From the NCBI GenBank assembly GCA_026418615.1, contig JAOAAY010000006.1:62001-126000 (forward strand): DNA of 64,000 nt, given 5' to 3'. The DNA comes from Candidatus Sumerlaeaceae bacterium (GTDB lineage: Bacteria; Sumerlaeota; Sumerlaeia; Sumerlaeales; Sumerlaeaceae). Made by a program: the position numbers and the translations under genes. Every line of letters starts with the position of its first letter. Positions within the stretch are counted from its first letter, which is position 1. The notes beneath the pieces were generated by a model, which saw only the letters and a program-made list of their open reading frames with translations, was not told the origin of the DNA and searched no databases. Positions 29,939 to 40,156 of the stretch are shown one piece after another.

Positions 29939-32568
29939 CTCTGATAAGTGGCGATTTTCTCGCGCACATCCTGCTGGTTCGCGTCAATGGCGAGCGAGCG
30001 GCGCCAATACTCCAGCGCACGATCGCGATTGCCAAGCGCAGAGTGAATGTCTCCGAGGTGCTCGAGGATCTCAGCGTCGTCGCCCATCAGCCGGTGAGCC
30101 TTCTCCACATACTCCAGCGCCTTTGCGTACTGGCCTTTTCTGAAAAAGACCCATCCCATACTGTCAAGGATGTGGGGTGCGGCCGGGTTGAGTTGGAGCG
30201 CCCGGCGGATGAGTTCTTCGGCCTCGTCGAGTTTGACATTGTTGTCGGCGAACATGTAGCCGAGCGCGTTGAGTGCGCTGTCGTTTGTCGGGTTGCGCTC
30301 GATGGCCTTGCGGAAGGCGTTTTCCGCGGCGTCATAGCGCTTTTGATCCAAATACACGGACCCAAGAAAATAGTAGTACACATCGGCATTCTTGGACCCG
30401 CGCTTGGCGAGTTCCCTCAGGCGACGCTCGGCTTCGGCATAGCGCTTCTGCTGGTACAGGCTGATGGCCTCGAGGCTTTCGAGTTCCTCGCTCTGACCCA
30501 GTTTTGCCGCCGCCTGAGCCAGAACCGGCCGGGCTTCGTCGAAGCGTTTGGCCCGGTTGAGGGTGTCTACGAGGACCCGGTAGGCGTTGATGGAGTTTGG
30601 GTTGGACTCGACGAGTTGGCGCGCAGCGGCGACGGCTCGATCAAAATCTTTTGCGGCGACATAGGCGTCCACATACAGCCGCAGGAATTCCTCCTGCCCG
30701 GCAAACGAGGGCCGGGTGCGGTCGAGCAAGGCGACGCTGTCCGCCGCGCGCCCCAAGGCGTTGTACACCTGCACGAGGCGCGCCACCGTGGCGAGGCGCT
30801 TGGGATCGAAGGCGAGGGCCTGCTCATACTCCGCTGCGGCGTCGCTGGTGCGCCCGTCGGCATAGTAGGTGTCGCCAACAAGGGCGCGGAAGTCGGCCTT
30901 GCGATCCTCGAATGCGGCAGCGGCCGATGTGACAAAATCCCGCACGGCATCGTCGCGGCCAAGTTTCAGGTTCAAAGTGATGGTTCGCACGATTACGCCG
31001 GGATTGGTGGGTGCGATGGAGTGAGCCTTGAGAAACGCGGCGAGAGCCTCGTCGGGCCTGCCCAGCGTGTCGAGAATCTGGCCCATGAGAATATAGGCCT
31101 CGAGTATGTCGCCCTTTTCGAGGGCCTGCTTGAGGGTGTCGAGCGCTTCGTCGTACCGCTGATTCTGCTCAAGCAGGAGGGCGAGGCTGAGATAGAGGCG
31201 CTGGGCCTGCGGGTTGGCCTTGATGGCCTTCTGGTAGGTCTTAATCGCCTCTGTCGGGTTTTTTTGTCCCAACAGGCTCGTCGCGATGGCGTCGTAGACC
31301 TCAATGCGCTCGGGATCAATCTCGACGGCCTTGCCAAACAGTTCGAGGGCCTGCGGGAATTCCCCGCGCAGCAGGTGCAGCCGGCCCACGGCGAGCAGTG
31401 TTTCGGGATTGTCCGGCTCGAGTTTGAGCACCTTGCGGTATTGGGGCAGAGCAAGATCGAGTTTTTTTGCGGCAATGAGTTTTTCGGCGTAGAGGCGCTG
31501 AATCTCGGCCGAGTGAGGATAGTCCCGGGCGAACCGCTCATACTGTTTCAGGGGCGACAGAGCGCCGGGACGCTTGGCGATTTCCTCGAGTAGGAGATCG
31601 AAGCGCTTGATGAGTTCCTCGTTTCGCGGCTCAACGAGGAGAGCATCCTTGAGGGTTCGGATGGCGTCGGCCGGGCGGTCGAGGTCATAGTAAAGTTGGG
31701 CAAGGTAGATGTAGCCCTGAATGAATCCGCGGCGCTGCTCGACCACGCGCTCGAAATACGGCAATGCCTCCTGCTTGCGCCCGGTCCGGGCGAGAACATT
31801 GGCGAGGACGAGGACGGCGTGAGTGTCGCGCGGGTTGAGTTCGACAAGTTTGCGATAGGTGTCCACAATGGCATCGCCATCGTTGAGGGCAAAGTAGGCT
31901 GTGGCCAGTCCGCGCAACACTTCGACATTGCGCGGCTGAATCTCGAGCGCCTTTTTGTAGGCCTCGATGCCCTGCTGGACGAGTTTTTGCCGCTCGGCAC
32001 CGGTGGCCTGCTCGCCGCGCTCGACGAGCAAGCGCGCCTTGCGAATGATCGCGGCGACATTGTTTGGACTGGAGGTCAGGACATCTTCGATGGTTTTGCG
32101 TGCGCCGGCATAGTCGCGCGTGGCGGCCTGCGCATCGGCAATCGCGAGGAGGATGCGCTCGTTGCCCGGTTGCTCCTCGAGCGCGGCCCGGAACTCTCCG
32201 AGTGCGTGGACCGGCTGATCCATTTCGAGCAGGTATTGTCCAAAGAAAAAGTGGCGTTTAGCGTTGATGATGCGTTTCTCGTCCTCGCGCTGTTCGGGCG
32301 AAAGGGCGAATTTGAACAGATCGGCGGCGGTGAGGCCAATCTCGCCGAGCAAGCGCTGGAAGCCTTTACTGATGCGCCCAAGGCCCGCCGTGGTTTCGTC
32401 GGTCGGCGGCGGGCTGGGAGGCCCGATGTCGGCATCCGGGGCCGTTGTCTCGGCGGCGACGGTGGTCAGGTCGGCCGAAGCGCTGGTCTCAACCCGGAAG
32501 ACGACGCTTTGAGCGCTGACGGCCAGAGTGCTTGCGATAAGGAGACAAGTGAGAATCGAAGACTTCAT
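29935..32568 (-). CDS. Large secreted/periplasmic TPR-repeat protein
   Basis: 877 aa; signal peptide; many TPR motifs (e.g. NVEVLRGLATAYFALNDGDAIVDTYRKLVELNPRDTHAVLVLANVLARTG). Confidence 0.93.
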   Translation of the reverse strand: MKSSILTCLLIASTLAVSAQSVVFRVETSASADLTTVAAETTAPDADIGPPSPPPTDETTAGLGRISKGFQRLLGEIGLTAADLFKFALSPEQREDEKRIINAKRHFFFGQYLLEMDQPVHALGEFRAALEEQPGNERILLAIADAQAATRDYAGARKTIEDVLTSSPNNVAAIIRKARLLVERGEQATGAERQKLVQQGIEAYKKALEIQPRNVEVLRGLATAYFALNDGDAIVDTYRKLVELNPRDTHAVLVLANVLARTGRKQEALPYFERVVEQRRGFIQGYIYLAQLYYDLDRPADAIRTLKDALLVEPRNEELIKRFDLLLEEIAKRPGALSPLKQYERFARDYPHSAEIQRLYAEKLIAAKKLDLALPQYRKVLKLEPDNPETLLAVGRLHLLRGEFPQALELFGKAVEIDPERIEVYDAIATSLLGQKNPTEAIKTYQKAIKANPQAQRLYLSLALLLEQNQRYDEALDTLKQALEKGDILEAYILMGQILDTLGRPDEALAAFLKAHSIAPTNPGVIVRTITLNLKLGRDDAVRDFVTSAAAAFEDRKADFRALVGDTYYADGRTSDAAAEYEQALAFDPKRLATVARLVQVYNALGRAADSVALLDRTRPSFAGQEEFLRLYVDAYVAAKDFDRAVAAARQLVESNPNSINAYRVLVDTLNRAKRFDEARPVLAQAAAKLGQSEELESLEAISLYQQKRYAEAERRLRELAKRGSKNADVYYYFLGSVYLDQKRYDAAENAFRKAIERNPTNDSALNALGYMFADNNVKLDEAEELIRRALQLNPAAPHILDSMGWVFFRKGQYAKALEYVEKAHRLMGDDAEILEHLGDIHSALGNRDRALEYWRRSLAIDANQQDVREKIATYQR

Positions 32569-32576
32569 GAGGAGAT

Positions 32577-33479
32577 TCAGTTGAGGCCTCCCCAGGCCAG
32601 TTTCTCCCGCAATTTGCGGAAGAAATCGTCTTTGAATGTGATGAGCGGCAGGTACACATCCGCCCGCGAAATCTTTAGCGTCTCGTCGTCAAGTGCGTCG
32701 AGCCACGGTTGGCCGTCCACGAGCACCTGAGCGAGTTCGATCGGCTTGCGCTGCTGCAGTCGCACTCGCACGACGGAGTTGCCCGACAGCACCAGCGGAG
32801 TGAACGAGATGCGGTGCGGACATACGGCGTTGAGGACGATGGCCTCGAGGCTGGGCGCGAGGATGGGACCGCCCGCGGCGTAGTTGTAGGCGCTGGAACC
32901 GGTGGGGGTGGCGACGAGAAGCGCATCTGCCGATACATTGGACACAGTGTAGCCGTCAACGAGCACGGTCAAATGCACCATGCGTCCCCAGACGCGCTTC
33001 GACACGACGACATCGTTGAGGGCCAACAGTCGCGATTGGGCGGCGTTGTCCGCGGTGGAGCCGTTGGGTTTCTCGATAGTGGTTTCGAGCAAGAGTCGCG
33101 GCTCGGTCAGGAAGTTGCCGCTCGCGACCGCCGTGAGACATTGGAGCATGGTTGCGGCCGTGGCCTGAGTGTGAAATCCGAGGCTACCCAGATTGACCGG
33201 CAAGACCGGGATGCCCAGCGGGCCGATGATGTGGACGGCGTAGAGGAGCGTCCCGTCGCCGCCCAAGGTGACGGCTGCGTCGCAGCCTGCAAACCTTCGG
33301 GCGAGGGCCGCGCGCCGCTCGGCGTCAAAGGCGCGGGCAGGCGGCTCGGCAATCCCCTCGTTTTCATCGAGGTTGCTTGAAAGTTGGACGCCGTGCTGCG
33401 CAGCCCACTCCCGCAGTTGTTCGAGGGCCTCGGCTGCGCCGGTTTTGTGGGGATTTGCAATGACGGCTAAGCGTTTCAC
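32577..33479 (-). CDS. nadK: NAD(+) kinase
   Basis: VTLGGDGTLLYAVHIIG, NLGSLGFHT, ATPTGSSAYNYAAGGPILAPSLEAIVLNAVCPH. Confidence 0.93.
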   Translation of the reverse strand: MKRLAVIANPHKTGAAEALEQLREWAAQHGVQLSSNLDENEGIAEPPARAFDAERRAALARRFAGCDAAVTLGGDGTLLYAVHIIGPLGIPVLPVNLGSLGFHTQATAATMLQCLTAVASGNFLTEPRLLLETTIEKPNGSTADNAAQSRLLALNDVVVSKRVWGRMVHLTVLVDGYTVSNVSADALLVATPTGSSAYNYAAGGPILAPSLEAIVLNAVCPHRISFTPLVLSGNSVVRVRLQQRKPIELAQVLVDGQPWLDALDDETLKISRADVYLPLITFKDDFFRKLREKLAWGGLN

Positions 33480-34414
33480 TGCGGTTGACCCGGCGGCGCA
33501 GCCGGCTTTTCAGGGTTTGAGTTGTCCTTCACAGTGTCGTTACAGGCCGGGCTAGGCAGTCCGTCAATATCCAAACCGCTGTGGCCGGCTCGGGAGGGGT
33601 CCGGCGCGGTGATCTCGCGGACGAGCGCGTCCGCATCCATGGCCTGCACATCGGACTGGCGTTTGAGCAGCAGGAGCCATTCCCGGTTGCCGGAGGTGCC
33701 TTGAACGGGGCAGGGAATCGCCCGCAGGGGTCGCCACTGCGCGGCGAGCGCGGCGGCTACGGCGGCGCGAAGCGCCCGGCCGCGCAGCGATTCGTCGCGG
33801 ATGACGCCGCGCCCGCGCGACACCTCGGCCGGTGTGGCCTCGAACTGCGGTTTGACCAGCACGACGGCGTGCGCCTGCGGTTGGGCAATGACGCTCAGCG
33901 CCGGAAGGATTTTGGTCACGGAGATGAACGACACATCCACGACAATCAGGTCCACGGGTTCTGGCAGTGTGTCCGCGGCAAGGTTGCGCGCGTTGCATTG
34001 TTCGATGAGAACGACCCGGGTGTCAGCCCGCAGGCGGGGATGAAGTTGCGAACGGCCCACATCCACGGCGTAAACGCGGGCCGCGCCGTGTTGAAGCAGA
34101 CAGTCGGTAAAACCCCCGGTGGATGCGCCGATGTCGGCACAGACGCGTCCGGCGGGATCGAGGGCGAAGGCGGCAAGGGCGGCTTCGAGTTTGAGTCCGC
34201 CGCGGCTGACATAGCGCTCGGGAGCGGCCACCTCGATGACAGCGTCGGGCGGCGTTTTCATCCCGGGTTTGACTCGGGTCGTTCCGGCGACGGAGACCAA
34301 ACCGGCGAGGATTAGGCGTTGGGCTTGTTCGCGGGTGTCGGCCAGACCGCGGGCCACCATTTCCAGATCGAGGCGGCGTGCACCGCCGGGGCGGCGTGGC
34401 GGAGGGCTATTCAT
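33476..34414 (-). CDS. tlyA: TlyA family 16S/23S rRNA methyltransferase (S4 + FtsJ domains)
   Basis: S4 domain RLDLEMVARGLADTREQAQRLILAGLVSV; VSRGGLKLEAAL; CADIGASTGGFTDCLLQHGAARVYAVDVG. Start trimmed. Confidence 0.9.
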   Translation of the reverse strand: MNSPPPRRPGGARRLDLEMVARGLADTREQAQRLILAGLVSVAGTTRVKPGMKTPPDAVIEVAAPERYVSRGGLKLEAALAAFALDPAGRVCADIGASTGGFTDCLLQHGAARVYAVDVGRSQLHPRLRADTRVVLIEQCNARNLAADTLPEPVDLIVVDVSFISVTKILPALSVIAQPQAHAVVLVKPQFEATPAEVSRGRGVIRDESLRGRALRAAVAAALAAQWRPLRAIPCPVQGTSGNREWLLLLKRQSDVQAMDADALVREITAPDPSRAGHSGLDIDGLPSPACNDTVKDNSNPEKPAAPPGQPQ

Positions 34415-34533
34415 GTGTTTTTTGTTGGACACTTTAGGGTTGACCGGTCTCCCACACCGTAAGTACACCGCACCGAGAAGGTGTACGAGCACAATATGCC
34501 CCAAGCGATTGAGGCTGGAGGAAAGGAAAGGTT

Positions 34534-34809
34534 ATGACCAAACAAGACCTGATTGATGCGGTCGCGAATGCGGCTGGCGAGGGTATAAGCAAGGCGGCAG
34601 TCAAGGAGATCATTGACGCCACATTTGAGGAAATCGCGAAGGCGATCAAGAAAGACAAGCGTTTTCAGGTTCCCGGCTTTGGGACCTTCACGGTTCGCCA
34701 GCGCAAAGCCCGCACCGGCCGCAATCCGAAGACGGGCGAGACCTTGAAAATCAAGGCCAGCAAGACCATCGGTTTCAAGCCCGCTCCCTCACTCAAGGAA
34801 AAACTCTGA
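34534..34809 (+). CDS. HU family DNA-binding protein
   Basis: MTKQDLIDAVANAAG...VPGFGTFTVRQRKARTGRNPKTGETLKIKASKTIGFKPAPSLKE. Confidence 0.95.
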   Translation: MTKQDLIDAVANAAGEGISKAAVKEIIDATFEEIAKAIKKDKRFQVPGFGTFTVRQRKARTGRNPKTGETLKIKASKTIGFKPAPSLKEKL

Positions 34810-34846
34810 CAGCGCGGGCGGCTGCGCCTGAAAAAACTGTTTTTTG

Positions 34847-34879
34847 GCGGGAGGCCCCTTGCGGGTCTCCCGCTTTTTT
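34847..34879 (+). terminator. Rho-independent terminator of the HU gene
   Basis: GCGGGAGGCCC-cttgc-GGGTCTCCCGC followed by TTTTTT. Confidence 0.9.
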
Positions 34880-34915
34880 GTCCGGGCCTGCCGACGCAGC
34901 CGTGCGGCCGCCCTC

Positions 34916-35305
34916 TCAGTCTTGCCAGATCTCGTTGATCAGATCCAGCAGCGCCTTCTCCTCCGGATGGATCTTGCGATCAGCGCCAGCCACATAGCGG
35001 AGAATTTGCTTCACGCCCCGCAACTGATCGTGGTTCAATTTCGCTTTCAGGTTGGCCAACGAGAAGGCGATGACATCCGGCACGCTCGTGTCGCGGATCG
35101 CCTCCTGCGCATTGTCGGTAAGGGCGGCGATGTCCTGCGGCCCCAGACCCAGTCCGAACCCGAGCCGCGTGAGCGTTTCGCCCTCCTTGTCAGTCATTTG
35201 GCCGTCAACGCAGGTCAGGCACAAGGCGAGGCAAAACACATGGTAGATGTCGTCCGGCCTCAGATGCAGGATCTTCATTAATTTGCGTGTCTCGTTCTCG
35301 AGCAT
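34916..35305 (-). CDS. TerB-like (tellurite-resistance/DjlA N-terminal type) helical protein
   Basis: Repeated DG/DRKIHPEEKALLDLI-type acidic motifs typical of TerB: CLALCLTCVDGQMTDKEGETLTRLG...VAGADRKIHPEEKALLDLINEIW. Start trimmed to MLENETRK. Confidence 0.6.
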   Translation of the reverse strand: MLENETRKLMKILHLRPDDIYHVFCLALCLTCVDGQMTDKEGETLTRLGFGLGLGPQDIAALTDNAQEAIRDTSVPDVIAFSLANLKAKLNHDQLRGVKQILRYVAGADRKIHPEEKALLDLINEIWQD

Positions 35306-35468
35306 GTTGCCGCTCCTTTTGCCAGTCCGATGCTGGGATCCGCCTGCGATGTTCACTGAGAACCGTCTGTCCGCCGGCGCGGGGAGTAAAGACAAAAGCC
35401 AAACGGAAGCGGTTAGCCGAGGTTTGGGATGATTGGAAAGTCGGGGGGACTGTTAGAGCATGTAAACC

Positions 35469-36491
35469 ATGACCAAGACGCCCGCCGCCTCTTCACTGCC
35501 GGTTGTCGCCATCACCCTTGGCGATCCCGGCGGCATTGGACCCGAAATTGTCGCCAAAGCCGTCTGCCGCGAGCAAGTGCGGCGTATGTGCCGGCCGCTG
35601 ATCATTGGCGATTCGGTTCTGGTGCGAGACATTGACCGGAGCCTTCAACTGCCGCTCGATTACGATGCCGTCAGCGATGTGGATAGTGCTCTTCCCTGCG
35701 GCATTGTGGGCGTTCTGGAACCGCCCGACTCACCGCGGACGACCTTTGTTCAGGGGCGGGCGTGTGCCGCCAACGGGGAGGCAGCGTACCGTTGGATTGT
35801 CGCAGCGGCACAATTGGCTTTGGCGGGGCGGGTGTCGGCCGTCTGCACGGCGCCCATCTCGAAGGAGGCGATGGTGGCCGCCGGCCATGCTTTTCCGGGA
35901 CATACAGAATTGCTGGCGGAATTGGCTGGCGGGGCGGATGTGCGCATGATGCTCGAGGGTGGCGGTTTGCGCGTCGTGCTGGAGACCATTCATGTCGCCC
36001 TCGCTGAGGTTCCAGCGCGTCTGTCAACCCAGCGGATTCAACAGTCGTTGGCCATGGCGCGTGAGTGGGGGCGGCGTCATCTGGGGACGGACCCGCGCAT
36101 CGCCGTCTGCGGGCTGAACCCGCATGCGGGGGAAGCCGGGCGGTTCGGGCGCGAGGAAATCGAGATCATAGCGCCCGCGGTGGCCGCCGCCCGGGCTGCC
36201 GGTGCCCGAGTGGCGGGGCCGCTGCCTGCCGACACCGTGTTTCATCGGCAGCGTCAGGGAGAGTTTCACATCGTACTGGCTATGTACCATGATCAGGGAC
36301 TGATTCCCGTAAAAACCCTGGATTTTCACGGCGGCGTCAATATCACGCTGGGGTTGCCGTTTGTCCGGACTTCGCCCGACCATGGCACGGCGTTTGACAT
36401 AGCGGGCCGGGGCATCGCGGATGACTCATCCATGGCTGCGGCGATCGTGCGTGCGGCGACGCTGGCCCAAGTTTCTGCGGTTGGCCGGTGA
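35469..36491 (+). CDS. pdxA: 4-hydroxythreonine-4-phosphate dehydrogenase
   Basis: ITLGDPGGIGPEIVAKAV, TAPISKEAMVAAGHAFPGHTE, MYHDQGLIPVKTLDFHGGVNITLGLPFVRTSPDHGTAFDIAGRGIAD. Confidence 0.94.
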   Translation: MTKTPAASSLPVVAITLGDPGGIGPEIVAKAVCREQVRRMCRPLIIGDSVLVRDIDRSLQLPLDYDAVSDVDSALPCGIVGVLEPPDSPRTTFVQGRACAANGEAAYRWIVAAAQLALAGRVSAVCTAPISKEAMVAAGHAFPGHTELLAELAGGADVRMMLEGGGLRVVLETIHVALAEVPARLSTQRIQQSLAMAREWGRRHLGTDPRIAVCGLNPHAGEAGRFGREEIEIIAPAVAAARAAGARVAGPLPADTVFHRQRQGEFHIVLAMYHDQGLIPVKTLDFHGGVNITLGLPFVRTSPDHGTAFDIAGRGIADDSSMAAAIVRAATLAQVSAVGR

Positions 36492-36527
36492 ATAACTGGC
36501 ATGGCTCGCGTACTAAATTGTTATTTG

Positions 36528-36546
36528 CCGGCTACGGCCGGTTTTT
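36528..36546 (+). terminator. Short intrinsic terminator-like hairpin downstream of pdxA with cTACGg (UNCG-type) tetraloop
   Basis: CCGGC-TACG-GCCGG followed by TTTTT. Confidence 0.55.
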
Positions 36547-36616
36547 ATCGCCCCTGTTGTTTCGGGGGACAGGGTAAGCGAGCCGCCAGCCCGTCCGGGC
36601 GCGGGGGTGTTCGCCA

Positions 36617-37075
36617 ATGCCGACTACAACCGGAAGGATCGCGACCGTGAGCAACCAACTCATCCGCGACTATGAAGCCAAGTTCCTGAAGACGGACATC
36701 CCCGACTTTCGCCCCGGCGACACGCTGCGTGTTTCCGTGAAAATCGTGGAAGGCGACAAGGAACGCATCCAGGATTTTGAGGGTGTCTGCATCCGCCGCA
36801 AGGGTAGCGGCATCGCCGAGACGGTGACGGTCCGGCGTGTCAGTTATGGCGTCGGCATGGAGCGCATTTTTGCAATCCATTCGCCTAAGGTGGACAAGAT
36901 CACTGTGACGCGGCGTGGCCGGGTTCGTCGTGCGAAACTTTACTATCTGCGCGAGTTGCGCGGCAAGAAGGCGCGGATCACCGAATTGAAAGATGTGGAG
37001 AGGCAGTTGGTCGTGACGCCAGCCGCGGAGGAACCCACCGCCCCGGCTGCCGAGCCGCCGGCGACCGAGGCCTAA
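36617..37075 (+). CDS. rplS: 50S ribosomal protein L19 (alternative GTG start at 36647)
   Basis: [95 protein letters not shown]. Confidence 0.96.
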   Translation: MPTTTGRIATVSNQLIRDYEAKFLKTDIPDFRPGDTLRVSVKIVEGDKERIQDFEGVCIRRKGSGIAETVTVRRVSYGVGMERIFAIHSPKVDKITVTRRGRVRRAKLYYLRELRGKKARITELKDVERQLVVTPAAEEPTAPAAEPPATEA

Positions 37076-37147
37076 GCCTTCCGTTGACGGCCCGCCCCGC
37101 TGTCGCGAACACTCCCGTACTGAATCCTGTCCCCGCTGGAGCGACTG

Positions 37148-38371
37148 ATGCTGACTTTCCTGAAGGGCGTCTTGTTTGCCGGGCTTTTCGCTCTGTTTCT
37201 TGTGGCCGGCTTTTACGGTTTCCGAGCGTATCTGGAGACTCATCGCGACGGCGGTCTGTTTTCGACGGTCCTTGATGTCGTCCTCCAGACCGACCGCTCC
37301 GCGGCCGTGAAAGCCACCGGCCCGAAGCGCGGCGGCAACATGGACGCGATCGTTCAGGATTACGAGCGCAAGAAGGAACTGGCTAAAGCCGGAGCATCCG
37401 CGGCGGCGACTGGCGCGACTACCGGCGGGGATGCAGTTCCGGGCGTGGCTGCGGCGGGCGACTCCAAGCCGGGACAGCGTCCCATCCCCAAGCCTACGGA
37501 CAAGGATGTTGTCATTCGCGAATGGCCGACGGGCCGCAAATGGGTCGCCCTGACCTTCGACGACGGGCCGCACCCTGAGTACACGCAGAAATTCATTGAA
37601 CTGCTGCAATCCAAGAACGCGAAGGCCACCTTTTTTCTGATTGGCAAGCAGGCCAGCGCTTTCCCCGATTTAGTCAAACAATTGGCTGACGCCGGGTTTG
37701 AGGTAGCCAACCACAGTTGGTCCCACCCCCAGTTGACGCGGATCAGCCCGGAGAAGGCGCGCGAGGAACTGTCGAAAACATCGCAGGCCATCGCCGACGC
37801 CTGCGGGGCTGAGGTGACGCTGTTGCGGCCGCCGTACGGCTCCACCAATGCCAAGGTGCAGGCGCTGACTGGCGAGTTGGGTCTCCGGATTATCAACTGG
37901 AGCATCGACACCAACGACTGGCGTTCCAACACGACAGCCGACTCGATGACTTCGGAGATTCTCAAGAATGTGCGCGATGGCTCGATCATTTTAATGCATG
38001 ACCGGCACGAAAAAAGCCTCAAGACGACGGAGCGGGTCATAGACAAACTTCGCGCGGAGGGGTACGAATTTGTCACCGTGAGCGAGTTGCTTGGCCTGCG
38101 TGATCACGGTCAGGCGCAACCGCGTCGCGATGTGGCTCAAGCGCCGCCGGCCGAGGCCGTCGCTCGGGCGGCTGCGACCGCTGCGGGCCAAACGACGGTT
38201 TGGGCGAGTGCGCATGAGGGGGCGTTGCCCTCTCTGCCTGTGCCCGGATTGGTGACGGCTGCGCCCGCCATCGCCGCCGAGGCAGTGACCTCTGCGAGCA
38301 CCTTTGCCGGTGACATTCTGCCGGGGATCCCGGCGGACAAACTCACGGTCCCTGCTCCCACTGTCCGGTAG
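37148..38371 (+). CDS. Membrane-anchored polysaccharide deacetylase (NodB homology, CE4)
   Basis: WVALTFDDGPHPEYTQKFIELL, ANHSWSHPQLTRI, RPPYGSTN, ILMHDRH; N-terminal TM. Confidence 0.93.
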   Translation: MLTFLKGVLFAGLFALFLVAGFYGFRAYLETHRDGGLFSTVLDVVLQTDRSAAVKATGPKRGGNMDAIVQDYERKKELAKAGASAAATGATTGGDAVPGVAAAGDSKPGQRPIPKPTDKDVVIREWPTGRKWVALTFDDGPHPEYTQKFIELLQSKNAKATFFLIGKQASAFPDLVKQLADAGFEVANHSWSHPQLTRISPEKAREELSKTSQAIADACGAEVTLLRPPYGSTNAKVQALTGELGLRIINWSIDTNDWRSNTTADSMTSEILKNVRDGSIILMHDRHEKSLKTTERVIDKLRAEGYEFVTVSELLGLRDHGQAQPRRDVAQAPPAEAVARAAATAAGQTTVWASAHEGALPSLPVPGLVTAAPAIAAEAVTSASTFAGDILPGIPADKLTVPAPTVR

Positions 38372-38383
38372 CGCGCACGGGCT

Positions 38384-39208
38384 CTACACCGTAAAATCGC
38401 GCATGCGCCAGACGGCCGCCGCAAAGGCGGCAGTCACCAGGGCCGAGGCAGCCAACACCATGAGATCGCGCGCTGGATCATGCGTTCCCAGAAAATACCG
38501 AGACGGCGCGTAGTAGCGAAACAGGGACGCATCACCCCAGCCGGCCGCCGCGGGCCATACCTGGGCGGTGAAATTCAGGACATACATGAGCAGGATGATC
38601 GTGACCGTCCAGCCGACGGCATCGGTTTGCTCGCTTGACGCGGCTGAAAAGAGCAGGCCGATTCCGCCCACGGCGAGCATCAGCGTAAAAAGGTTGAATG
38701 TGATGCCGGCCACGGCCCCCGGGCTGACTTGCGCCGAGAGCCCCATGAGCCCTGCTCCCGCGAGTGACCCGGCTGCGCCCGCTCCGGCGGCTACTGCGCA
38801 CCAGACAGCCACGGCCGTGGCTGCCGAGACCACCTGGGCGACGCGGCCCACTGGACGCGAGAGGATCAGCGACAGGGTGCGCCGTTCGACCTCGCCGGCA
38901 AGGAGCGAAGCGGTCAGGGCAATGGGCAAGGCCAGCAAGGCTGCCAGCAGGAATGGATGCTGCCACGCGACCGACATGAAACCGGCAAGCGTGTTGAGCG
39001 GCAACCGGTCAATGCCGAGGAACTGGCGGAGGGCTTGGGGGATGTGTCGGCCGAAGACTTGTGCCTCGGCACCCGAGCCGAGCGCGACATAAATTCGCAC
39101 AACAAGCATGTGAAACCCGAACGCTGCCGCAGCCACGACGAGCCCCGGCAGCAAACCGCGGCGCAGGTGATGGAGGAACAGGCGACCGATGGCGCGGGGC
39201 GCGGACAT
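38384..39208 (-). CDS. ABC-2 type transporter permease
   Basis: Six or so hydrophobic segments; follows an ATP-binding subunit gene in the same orientation. Confidence 0.8.
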   Translation of the reverse strand: MSAPRAIGRLFLHHLRRGLLPGLVVAAAAFGFHMLVVRIYVALGSGAEAQVFGRHIPQALRQFLGIDRLPLNTLAGFMSVAWQHPFLLAALLALPIALTASLLAGEVERRTLSLILSRPVGRVAQVVSAATAVAVWCAVAAGAGAAGSLAGAGLMGLSAQVSPGAVAGITFNLFTLMLAVGGIGLLFSAASSEQTDAVGWTVTIILLMYVLNFTAQVWPAAAGWGDASLFRYYAPSRYFLGTHDPARDLMVLAASALVTAAFAAAVWRMRDFTV

Positions 39209-40146
39209 CAGGACGGCTCCGGTGGCGTGGCAATGGCGGCCTCGCCTTCGGTCCTGCGGTACAGGCTGAGGAAACCCTCCTCGAATGCGGACTCGAGGCG
39301 AAAGTCCAATGGATAGATGTCTGCAAGGTCTGCGATGATGGTTTGCACATGTCCCGCGGGGACGCGATAAAGGAGCCAGTCGTCCTGAGCGCGGAGAAAC
39401 TCAGCGCCCCGGATGGCGGGCGGATTGGTGACGGCTCCCCGCACGGGCGGCGGCATGCGCAGCCAGAGTCGTCGCTCGGCAGCGGCGGCGAGTTCGGTCA
39501 CGGCGGATTCGAGGATGATGCGGCCGTCGCGCAGGACGGTCACCCGGTCGCAGAGGGCTTCGACCTCGGAGAGCACATGGGAGGAGAAAAAGACCGTCTT
39601 GCCGCGGGCGCGGTGTTCGCGCAGCGCGTCCATAAAATCGGATTGAACGAGGGGGTCGAGGCCCGTGGTTGGCTCGTCGAGGATGAGCAGATCGGGGTCA
39701 TGCTGCATGGCGGCGGCGATAACAATTTTTTGTTTTACGCCACGCGAGCACGAGTGCGCGGGTTTGGCCAGATCTTCGGCCGAAAGACCGAGCATGTCGC
39801 AGGCCCATCCGCGCAGGGGTGCGGGTCTGGCGCCAAGGCCTGCGCACAGGTTGAGAATCTGGCGGCCGGTGAGGTGGCCGGGCAGGCCGGGTTCGCCCGG
39901 CACATAGCCGATGCGCGCCAGCAGCGGGCTGCCGGAGCGTGGCGTTTGGCCGAGCACGCGCACGACTCCGCGCGTCGGGCGGATCAGGCCCAGCAGCAAC
40001 CGGATGGTCGTCGTTTTGCCGGCGCCGTTGGGGCCGAGGTAGCCAAAGATCTCACCCGGACGCACATCAAAATTGAGGCTGTCCACGGCTGCTTGACGCC
40101 CGTACAGCCGTGTCAGGCCGCGCGCAACGACGACGGGTTCGCTCAT
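39208..40146 (-). CDS. ABC transporter ATP-binding protein
   Basis: FGYLGPNGAGKTTTIRLLLGL; Walker B LLILDEPTTGLDPLVQ. The signature region is atypical (AHSCSRGVKQKIVIAAAMQHDP). Confidence 0.93.
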   Translation of the reverse strand: MSEPVVVARGLTRLYGRQAAVDSLNFDVRPGEIFGYLGPNGAGKTTTIRLLLGLIRPTRGVVRVLGQTPRSGSPLLARIGYVPGEPGLPGHLTGRQILNLCAGLGARPAPLRGWACDMLGLSAEDLAKPAHSCSRGVKQKIVIAAAMQHDPDLLILDEPTTGLDPLVQSDFMDALREHRARGKTVFFSSHVLSEVEALCDRVTVLRDGRIILESAVTELAAAAERRLWLRMPPPVRGAVTNPPAIRGAEFLRAQDDWLLYRVPAGHVQTIIADLADIYPLDFRLESAFEEGFLSLYRRTEGEAAIATPPEPS

Positions 40147-40156
40147 GGGGTTACCA

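Noticed and set aside
29899-31593. 564-aa + strand ORF opposite the TPR gene (also 31696-32730)
   Set aside because: Shadow ORFs of a repetitive TPR gene; the apparent repetitiveness comes from the sense-strand repeats.
34916-35305. TerB-like gene as part of a tellurite/phage-defence (Ter) system
   Set aside because: Single TerB-like gene with no terC/D/Z/Y neighbours; no support for a defence island.
38384-40146. ABC exporter as a drug/bacteriocin immunity system
   Set aside because: Generic ABC-2 pair; no biosynthetic or peptide genes nearby.
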